A stretch of DNA of 6,287 bases from an uncultured Bacteroidales bacterium. GTDB lineage: Bacteria > Bacteroidota > Bacteroidia > Bacteroidales > UBA932. The position numbers were made by a program, and so were the translations under genes. The notes under the pieces are model-generated. The model was not told the origin of the DNA and searched no databases. It worked only from the letters and a program-made list of their open reading frames with translations. Positions 1 to 5,111 of the stretch are shown piece after piece (position 1 is the first letter of the stretch; every line of letters begins with the position of its first letter). The stretch covers positions 1 to 6,287 of the forward strand of contig CALEJC010000199.1 of NCBI GenBank assembly GCA_937898205.1, read 5' to 3'.

Positions 1-1
1 C

Positions 2-1279
2 AACGCGTTTGCATCAATGCAGAACAACGGTACCCACTTGATCTCGATGAACATGAATATCGGTACCAGCAGCACCCGAGAGAGGACTGCCGCTGAGATT
101 GCCGATGTGGTCAGAGCTATTGTGGCTCAGTATCCTGAGATCAGAAAAGCCATGGTTACAGAAGGTGGCGGTATGGGTGGAGCATCAGTAGTTAAGCTCG
201 AGGTCTATGGATATAGCTTTGAGCAGACAGATGCTGTGGCAAAGCAGCTTCAGGCTCAGATGCTTCAGGATCCTGCATTCACCGAAGTTACTCTAAGCCG
301 CGACGAATACACTCCTGAGTTCCAGCTTGACTTTGACCGCACCAAGCTTGCGCTCAACGGCTTGAACTCAACTACAGCCGGCTCGGCGTTCAGCGCGGCA
401 ATGAGCGGAACCATCGCTTCATTCTATCGCGAAGACGGTGTAGAATATGATATCCGCGTGAGATATGCTCCGGAGTTCAGACAGAGTCTCGAAGATATGG
501 AGAATATCACGATCACCAATGCCTACGGCCAGCAGGTGCGCATGAAGGAGCTCGGTACATTTAAGGAAACCCTTGTGCCTCCGACCATCGAGCGCAAGGA
601 CCGCGAGCGTGTGATTACAGTCAACGGTATCGTGGCCAAGACTGCAGCCTTGAGTGATGCGGTTGCGGCTGCCAATACCATCATCAACCAGACAGCGATC
701 CCTTCAGGCATCTCGACTGTGATTGCCGGTGACTATGAGGACCAGCAGGAGATGTTCTCCGAGATGCTCGTTCTTATCCTCCTGATGATCATGCTTGTAT
801 ACATGGTGATGGCTTCTCAGTTTGAGTCGTTTAGCAGTCCGTTTGTGATCATGTTCTCTGTGCCGTTTGCTCTCCTTGGTGTGATCATCGGATTGAGACT
901 GACAGGAAACGCGCTCGGTATAATGTCAATCATCGGTATCATCATCCTTGTGGGTATTGTGGTGAAAAACGGTATCGTGCTCATCGACTATACAATCCTC
1001 TGTCGAGAGAGAGGTATGAACATCCGCGATGCTGCGACAACCGCAGCCAAGAGCCGTCTCCGTCCTATCTTGATGACCACACTCACAACCGTGCTTGGTA
1101 TGCTTCCGATGGCGATGGGCACAGGTGAGGGCTCGGAGCTCTGGAAGTCTCTTGGTATCACCGCTTGCTGGGGTCTGACTGTTTCCACCGTAGTAACCCT
1201 GGTGTTTATCCCTACTCTTTATTGCTCAATAGCATACAGACAAGAGAGAAGAAAGCAGAAAAAGTTAAGTGCAAAGTAA
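2..1279 (+). CDS. RND (HAE1/AcrB-type) efflux transporter, inner-membrane pump subunit, C-terminal part (5' truncated by window)
   Basis: Inner-membrane proton-driven pump subunit of a tripartite efflux system; the reading frame is open to the left edge, so the ATG at 17 is internal and only about 425 of roughly 1,000 or more residues are present. Counting from that Met, residues 1-245 are the second periplasmic porter/docking region. They are followed by five hydrophobic segments near 250-268, 275-296, 299-325, 349-368 and 378-403, matching TM8-TM12. TM10 carries VVKNGIVLIDY, whose K317 matches the proton-relay Lys of AcrB; RLRPILMTT at the start of TM11 supplies the matching Arg (R347) and Thr (T354). 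The paired Asp residues of TM4 would lie outside the window. The tail is short and basic. The PG0541-like gene starts one base after the stop, so the two are probably cotranscribed. Adaptor and outer-membrane channel genes are expected upstream. Substrate cannot be inferred. Confidence 0.95.
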   Translation, partial: NAFASMQNNGTHLISMNMNIGTSSTRERTAAEIADVVRAIVAQYPEIRKAMVTEGGGMGGASVVKLEVYGYSFEQTDAVAKQLQAQMLQDPAFTEVTLSRDEYTPEFQLDFDRTKLALNGLNSTTAGSAFSAAMSGTIASFYREDGVEYDIRVRYAPEFRQSLEDMENITITNAYGQQVRMKELGTFKETLVPPTIERKDRERVITVNGIVAKTAALSDAVAAANTIINQTAIPSGISTVIAGDYEDQQEMFSEMLVLILLMIMLVYMVMASQFESFSSPFVIMFSVPFALLGVIIGLRLTGNALGIMSIIGIIILVGIVVKNGIVLIDYTILCRERGMNIRDAATTAAKSRLRPILMTTLTTVLGMLPMAMGTGEGSELWKSLGITACWGLTVSTVVTLVFIPTLYCSIAYRQERRKQKKLSAK

Positions 1280-1280
1280 T

Positions 1281-1574
1281 ATGAAAGCGATATTTATAGT
1301 ATACAATCAGGCTTATAATGAGGAGATTATGGATCTTCTTGCTGTCAACGGACAGAGGGGTTTTACCCGCTGGGAAGATGTGGAAGGCAAAGGCGGATTC
1401 AACGGCAGACCTCACATGGACAGCCATGCCTGGCCGGAGTCCAATCATGCCATCCTGACGATGGTCAAGGATGACAAGGTGGAGCAGATACTTGCCGATA
1501 TAAAAGCCAAGGATGAAGAATCTCCTGATTTAGGACTCAGAGCGTTTGTCTGGGGTATTGAAACTTTTTATTAA
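1281..1574 (+). CDS. PG0541-family transporter-associated small protein (PII-like fold suspected)
   Basis: A 97-residue cytosolic protein without signal peptide or membrane segment. I recognise it as the PG0541 type, a Bacteroidales family named after a Porphyromonas gingivalis gene lying behind an RND pump; its biochemical role is not known to me. Visible pattern: strand (residues 1-9), helix (12-20), a Gly- and charge-rich loop with RGFTRWEDVEGKGG (26-39), strand (57-63, HAILTMV), helix (65-79) and a final strand (86-94, LRAFVWGIE). This is the beta-alpha-beta-beta-alpha-beta order of PII/CutA-like trimers, with the loop where a PII T-loop would be; the fold is inference. ATG at 1281 is preferred over an in-frame GTG at 1269, because it sits one base after the pump stop and gives the family-like N-terminus MKAIFIVYN. 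It is followed by a terminator, so it closes the pump operon. Confidence 0.85.
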   Translation: MKAIFIVYNQAYNEEIMDLLAVNGQRGFTRWEDVEGKGGFNGRPHMDSHAWPESNHAILTMVKDDKVEQILADIKAKDEESPDLGLRAFVWGIETFY

Positions 1575-1587
1575 TTTGTTATCTTTG
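1558..1587 (+). promoter_or_regulatory. Bacteroidota-type promoter for the thioredoxin-led operon
   Basis: A -7 box TATCTTTG (1580-1587) matches the Bacteroidota consensus TAnnTTTG exactly. A -33 core ATTG (TTG at 1558-1560) lies 19 bases upstream, a normal spacing for this sigma factor. The -33 part falls in the last codons of the PG0541-like gene. Expected transcription start is about 1591-1595, giving a 5' leader of roughly 60 bases before the thioredoxin ATG. The start point would fall inside the left arm of the adjoining terminator hairpin. Assignment is by motif only. Confidence 0.6.
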
Positions 1588-1588
1588 T

Positions 1589-1622
1589 ATCCGCCACTAG
1601 TATGATTGTGGCGGATTTTTTT
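1589..1622 (+). terminator. Rho-independent terminator of the RND pump / PG0541 operon
   Basis: A perfect 9-bp stem, ATCCGCCAC (1589-1597) with GTGGCGGAT (1608-1616), encloses a 10-base loop. A run of seven T (1616-1622) starts at the base of the right arm. It begins 14 bases after the PG0541-like stop codon and is correctly placed to end that transcript. The left arm starts two bases after the -7 box of the next operon's promoter. Confidence 0.88.
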
Positions 1623-1623
1623 A

Positions 1624-1631
1624 TATATTTG
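1624..1631 (+). promoter_or_regulatory. Possible second -7 promoter box upstream of thioredoxin
   Basis: TATATTTG matches TAnnTTTG exactly and lies just after the terminator T-run, 22 bases before the thioredoxin ATG. The nearest TTG on the upstream side (1606-1608) leaves only 15 bases of spacing, shorter than the usual 17-23, so the -33 part is poor. The stretch is A/T-rich and such a match can arise by chance. If used, the leader would be only about 15 bases. Confidence 0.3.
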
Positions 1632-1653
1632 AAAACACTTAATATTTAAAATT

Positions 1654-1968
1654 ATGGCACAAGTTATTACTGAAGCAAATGTAGCAGAAGTTCTCTCATC
1701 AGGACTTCCTGTTGTTATAGATTTTTGGGCTACCTGGTGTGGTCCTTGTCGAGTGCTTGGCCCAACCGTAGATGAGGTGGCAGCAGAGATGGAAGGCAAG
1801 GCCATCGTAGCAAAGTGCAACGTGGATGATTGTGAAAACATCGCCATGACCTATGGCATCCGCAACATCCCGACTCTCCTTTATTTTAAGGATGGTCAGC
1901 TCGCTGACAGAACCGTAGGTGTTGTGTCTAAGGCTGATATTATCGCAAAAATTGAATCTCTAATTTAA
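1654..1968 (+). CDS. trxA: Thioredoxin
   Basis: A 104-residue single-domain cytosolic thioredoxin, a disulfide reductase that passes electrons from thioredoxin reductase to target proteins. The classical active site WCGPC has its redox cysteines at C29 and C32. The buried acid is D23 in VIDFWATWCG, and the cis-proline is P73 in RNIPTLLYF. Length is standard and no signal peptide is present, so it is not one of the periplasmic thioredoxin-like lipoproteins common in this phylum. Two further cysteines, C55 and C60 in AKCNVDDCEN, are not part of the core family pattern. The ATG follows an A/T-rich leader without Shine-Dalgarno, typical of Bacteroidota. It is the first gene after the promoter and terminator region and is followed 13 bases later by an outer-membrane protein gene. 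Confidence 0.97.
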   Translation: MAQVITEANVAEVLSSGLPVVIDFWATWCGPCRVLGPTVDEVAAEMEGKAIVAKCNVDDCENIAMTYGIRNIPTLLYFKDGQLADRTVGVVSKADIIAKIESLI

Positions 1969-1981
1969 ATCTTTCTTTACC

Positions 1982-2611
1982 ATGAAAAAATTCATTATCG
2001 CTATTGCGGCAATCTTCATTGCCTATAGCGCACAAGCACAGATTGGTATCATGGCCGGTCTCACTTCTTCAAAGACTGACCTTGAGACAGCTGTAGCAGA
2101 TGTTGAAAACATCAATGAGTACCATATCGGTATTGCATATAAGTTTGGTCTTGGCAACCTTGTAACTCTTCAGCCGGCTATCCTCTACAACGTAAAGGGT
2201 ACTCAGATAGATAATCTCGTAGGTGTCAAGGATTTTGAGATGGATGCAGAGACAGGTTATATTGAAATCCCTGTTCAGCTTCAGGTGGGTTTCGGCCTCG
2301 GTCCGATCGCTCGTGTCTATGGCTTTGTTGAGCCTTATGTGGGTCTTGCCGTTTCAAATAAGCTTGAGATGGACTATGGCAGCATCCTTGATTTCGACGA
2401 GAAAGCAACTTGGGATAACGTGAAGAACAAACTCAACTATGGTGTGAGCCTTGGTGTGGGTGCTGAGGTCTTCAAGCATCTCCAGGTGTCTGTCAAGTAT
2501 TTCTGGGATATGGGTGATGTATATGGCTTCGAAAACCTCGACGCTGTAGCAAAGCAGATGGAAGGAACAAAGTGTAACGGTGTTGCCGCATCTGTAGCAT
2601 TCTTCTTTTAA
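1982..2611 (+). CDS. Secreted outer-membrane beta-barrel protein (PorT-like / OMP_b-brl type)
   Basis: A 209-residue protein predicted to be exported and inserted in the outer membrane. Residues 1-19 form a clear Sec signal peptide: KK at the start, a hydrophobic core at 4-15, then an AQA cleavage site before Q20. The rest alternates polar and hydrophobic residues in short strands, for example IGIMAGL, VTLQPAILYN, YIEIPVQLQVGFGL, RVYGFVEPYVGLAVS, LNYGVSLGVGAEV and LQVSVKYFW. It ends in VAASVAFFF, an aromatic C-terminal strand that fits a beta-barrel assembly signal. Size and pattern suit a small barrel of about eight strands in the OMP_b-brl/PorT-like group. The substrate or partner is unknown, and a structural role is as likely as transport. 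It lies 13 bases after thioredoxin and 9 bases before the LOG gene, so it is probably cotranscribed with both. Confidence 0.85.
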   Translation: MKKFIIAIAAIFIAYSAQAQIGIMAGLTSSKTDLETAVADVENINEYHIGIAYKFGLGNLVTLQPAILYNVKGTQIDNLVGVKDFEMDAETGYIEIPVQLQVGFGLGPIARVYGFVEPYVGLAVSNKLEMDYGSILDFDEKATWDNVKNKLNYGVSLGVGAEVFKHLQVSVKYFWDMGDVYGFENLDAVAKQMEGTKCNGVAASVAFFF

Positions 2612-2620
2612 TTGATATTT

Positions 2621-3151
2621 ATGTCTGACAGAAAAGTTTTGATATTCTGCTCTGCCAGCGAAGATATTAATCCTTTGTACAATCAAGTCGCGCGGGAAGT
2701 AGTCCGTGCGGCTTGTTTGGCAGGATATGATGTAGTCTCTGGCGGTACAATTAAAGGCACTATGCGCCATGTGAGCGATGAAGCCGCTGATGCAGGTGTG
2801 CAGGTGGAAGGTGTTTTGCCTCGTTTTATGAAGGGGCTTGAACATCCACGACTCACCAAGACGACATGGACTGACACGATGTCGGAGCGCAAGGAGTTGA
2901 TGAGAGAGGGGACTTGCCTCTCAATCGCTCTTCCCGGCGGCATCGGCACAATGGATGAACTCGCAGAGACATACTGCCTTGCAAAGATGGGTTTGTATGG
3001 CGGTCGGGTAGTGGCTCTCAACCTTGATGGCTTCTATGAACCGTTTAAAAAGCAGTTGGATATCTATGTCGAGACCGGGATGCTAGATCGCAGATCCCGC
3101 GAGATGATCGCATTTCCTGAGACAGTTGAAGAACTCGCAAAGTTGTTGTAA
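2621..3151 (+). CDS. LOG-family (TIGR00730) Rossmann-fold protein
   Basis: A 176-residue cytosolic protein of the LOG/lysine-decarboxylase-like family. Characterised members act as phosphoribohydrolases, releasing a base from nucleoside 5'-monophosphates (cytokinin riboside phosphates in plants and some bacteria). The signature PGGIGTMDE is at 105-113 with the catalytic-type E113, and MSERK at 87-91 supplies the paired Arg and Lys. The N-terminal strand VLIFCSAS (6-13) and the Gly loop SGGTIKGTMR (40-49) are the nucleotide-binding elements. The loop deviates from the usual GLM, having GTM. ATG at 2621 is chosen: an in-frame TTG at 2612 lies directly after the upstream stop and would add only three residues. 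The gene ends two bases before the polyprenyl synthase start. True substrate unknown; pyrE- or decarboxylase-type names sometimes used for this family are not supported. Confidence 0.88.
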   Translation: MSDRKVLIFCSASEDINPLYNQVAREVVRAACLAGYDVVSGGTIKGTMRHVSDEAADAGVQVEGVLPRFMKGLEHPRLTKTTWTDTMSERKELMREGTCLSIALPGGIGTMDELAETYCLAKMGLYGGRVVALNLDGFYEPFKKQLDIYVETGMLDRRSREMIAFPETVEELAKLL

Positions 3152-3153
3152 TT

Positions 3154-4122
3154 ATGAGTAGAGAGGGAGTAATAGAGCTACTTGGTAGCGCCTGGACAGA
3201 TATGTTGGCAATCCTGCACGATGGATTGAGGAGTGATGTGGATCTGCTGAACAGAATCAACCAGGGGATTTTGTCACATTCGGGTAAGCTCATGCGTCCG
3301 ATGATCTGCCTTCTTATCTCCAAGGCTCTTGGCACTCCCAATCAGGACAGCATCAGGTATGCTGCCGCTTGCGAGATGCTTCATAATGCAACTCTCATCC
3401 ACGATGATGTGGCAGATGAGAGCGAGGAAAGAAGGGGCAACCCGACCATCTCGGCGCTTCTTGGCCCGTCAGGAGCTGTCCTCGTGGGAGATTTCTGGCT
3501 TGCAAGGACAGTGAGCATGGTGATGAGTGCAGAAAACAATCCACGTGTAGTGAAGTATTTCTGCAACACGCTGGGAGCTCTTGCGGAAGGAGAGATGCTT
3601 CAGATGGAAAAGGCAGAAAGCGCGGATACCCGGGAGGAAGATTATTATAAGATCATCAAGGGCAAGACAGCGTCGCTGTTTGAAGCTTCAGGAGCATCCG
3701 CTGCCGAGTCTGTGGGTGCCGGTGAGGAGCTGTGTGAAGCTGCCAGAGAGTTTGCTTTGTGCTTTGGTATCGCATTTCAGATCAAGGACGATATCTTGGA
3801 CTACGCCGGCACAAGCCAGCTCGGCAAGCCTGTGGGCGTGGACTTGAAGGAGCAGAAGATCACTCTGCCGTTGCTTGGTGCGCTCAAAGGTGCAGAAAAC
3901 GAGCAGGAAATCAGGCAGAAGGTCAGAGACATCAAGACTCAGCCAGGCAACGAGGCGATAATCAGGGACTTTGTGGAGCAGAGAGGAGGCATCAGCTATG
4001 CCAAGGAGCAGCTTGACGCCTACATCGCAAGAGCAAAAGAGGCATTGTCCGTCTTCCCTGATTCTGAGGCCAAGGACTATCTGATGCAGATAGCGGATTT
4101 CAATACATTCAGACAAGTATGA
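3154..4122 (+). CDS. trans-Polyprenyl diphosphate synthase (long-chain type, probably for menaquinone side chain)
   Basis: A 322-residue all-helical prenyltransferase that condenses isopentenyl diphosphate onto an allylic primer. Visible motifs: GKLMRP (44-49), which binds the diphosphate of IPP; the first Asp-rich motif DDVAD (84-88) followed by RRG (93-95); GKT (170-172); and the second Asp-rich motif KDDILD (211-216). The loop G..VGVDLKEQKITLPLL lies around 224-241. The residue five places before the first Asp is A79, a small side chain, where short-chain enzymes carry an aromatic floor. That fits a long product, as in octaprenyl synthases. Bacteroidales use menaquinone, so its side chain is the likely destination; this is inference from family and phylum. 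The stop overlaps the next start (ATGA), so it is translationally coupled to holB. Confidence 0.93.
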   Translation: MSREGVIELLGSAWTDMLAILHDGLRSDVDLLNRINQGILSHSGKLMRPMICLLISKALGTPNQDSIRYAAACEMLHNATLIHDDVADESEERRGNPTISALLGPSGAVLVGDFWLARTVSMVMSAENNPRVVKYFCNTLGALAEGEMLQMEKAESADTREEDYYKIIKGKTASLFEASGASAAESVGAGEELCEAAREFALCFGIAFQIKDDILDYAGTSQLGKPVGVDLKEQKITLPLLGALKGAENEQEIRQKVRDIKTQPGNEAIIRDFVEQRGGISYAKEQLDAYIARAKEALSVFPDSEAKDYLMQIADFNTFRQV

Positions 4123-5108
4123 GTTTTGCGGGGCTTGCAAATAAGGACTTAAATGCGACTCTGACCGGGATGATTGATTCCGGCCGTGTGCCGCATGCCA
4201 TCCTCTTCCATGAGGAAGATGGGGGTGGTGCGTTTCCTTTATGTATGGCCTTTCTGAAATATCTATATTGCGGGGCAAGGACCGGGGAGGATGCTTGCGG
4301 TGTCTGCCCGTCGTGCAACAAGATCACAAAACTCATCCATCCTGATATACATTTTATCTTCCCCACTGCGGCATCGGCCTTGTCGGTGAATTATCTCAAG
4401 GATTTCCGCGCGTTGGCGGGGGAGAACCCGGATTTTACAGAGAGTGAACTCAATGCAGCACTGAAAATTGAAGGAAAAAACTCCTTGATTGCCGTTGCTG
4501 AGGCGAAGCGTCTGCTTGAGGTTCTGTCTTTGAGTGCTCTTGAAGGTGGATACCGCTCGGTGGTGATCTATCTTCCGGAGAAGATGAATGCAGAAGCAGC
4601 CAACAAGTTGTTGAAAATCATCGAGGAACCGCCTGTGCTCACTCAGTTTCTGCTCATCACACACAAGCCGGAGAAAGTGCTCACGACGATTTCTTCCCGT
4701 TGTCAGCGCATCAGAGTCCGTCCCAGGACACAGATGGTGCAGGGCAGCGAGTTTGATCAGCCGGAGCTTTTTGCCGACTTGATGTCGGCAATGGTCGCAG
4801 GCGACCTGCTGGCCTCCCTGGAGGCCGCTGAAGCTCCGGCCACACTCAGCCGCGAGGCTGCCAAATCGTTCTGCCGTTATGCTTCCGAGCAGTGCAGAAA
4901 AATCTTTTTTACCCAGCAGGGAGTGGGCTCGCTCGTGAGTGCGGACCCTCAGATTGCATCTTGGGCTGCAGCTTGTCCCAAGACTTTCCCTCGCAAGGCT
5001 CTTGCAATCCTTGACAAAGCTCACGGCCTGATCGACCGCAACGTCAACCTGAAGATACTCTTTACTGATGTGTGTGACAGGCTTTACCTTGAAATACGGA
5101 AAAAATAA
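4119..5108 (+). CDS. holB: DNA polymerase III clamp-loader subunit delta-prime
   Basis: A 329-residue AAA+-like subunit of the replication clamp loader, which with delta and gamma/tau opens the beta clamp. The N-terminal domain contains the zinc module with C51, C60, C63 and C66 (spacing 8, 2, 2), standard for this family. The P-loop position (31-40, HEEDGGGAFP) lacks the GKT/S signature, as expected for delta-prime, which does not hydrolyse ATP. The helix NAEAANKLLKIIEEPP (157-172) and the SRC motif (193-195), which supplies the arginine finger to the neighbouring subunit, identify the family. The C-terminal third is less conserved, as usual for the collar domain. Length is normal. It overlaps the polyprenyl synthase gene by four bases and is followed three bases later by the RicT-like gene. 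A 322-codon antisense frame over this gene is not considered real. Confidence 0.94.
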   Translation: MSFAGLANKDLNATLTGMIDSGRVPHAILFHEEDGGGAFPLCMAFLKYLYCGARTGEDACGVCPSCNKITKLIHPDIHFIFPTAASALSVNYLKDFRALAGENPDFTESELNAALKIEGKNSLIAVAEAKRLLEVLSLSALEGGYRSVVIYLPEKMNAEAANKLLKIIEEPPVLTQFLLITHKPEKVLTTISSRCQRIRVRPRTQMVQGSEFDQPELFADLMSAMVAGDLLASLEAAEAPATLSREAAKSFCRYASEQCRKIFFTQQGVGSLVSADPQIASWAAACPKTFPRKALAILDKAHGLIDRNVNLKILFTDVCDRLYLEIRKK

Positions 5109-5111
5109 TAT

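Noticed and set aside
17..19. ATG at 17 as the true start of the RND gene
   Set aside because: The frame is open to the left edge (Asn-Ala-Phe-Ala-Ser precede it) and the protein lacks the whole N-terminal half, so the gene is cut by the window rather than being short.
1269..1280. GTG start extending the PG0541-like protein upstream by four residues
   Set aside because: It would overlap the pump gene by 11 bases; the ATG at 1281 gives the family-like N-terminus and better spacing.
1530..1847. A 105-codon minus-strand frame spanning the terminator and thioredoxin start
   Set aside because: It crosses the promoter and terminator region and the conserved thioredoxin active site in antisense; no family resemblance.
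1940..1981. Possible separate promoter before the outer-membrane protein gene
   Set aside because: The A/T-rich gap has a TTG but no TAnnTTTG match at the right distance, and it is only 13 bases from the thioredoxin stop.
2612..2620. TTG start for the LOG protein directly after the upstream stop
   Set aside because: It adds only three residues; the ATG at 2621 begins MSDRKVLIFC, a normal family N-terminus, and TTG starts are rare in this phylum.
3688..4278. A 196-codon minus-strand frame over the prenyl synthase and holB start
   Set aside because: Antisense shadow of two well-supported genes, with low-complexity His-, Ser- and Leu-rich sequence and no motif.
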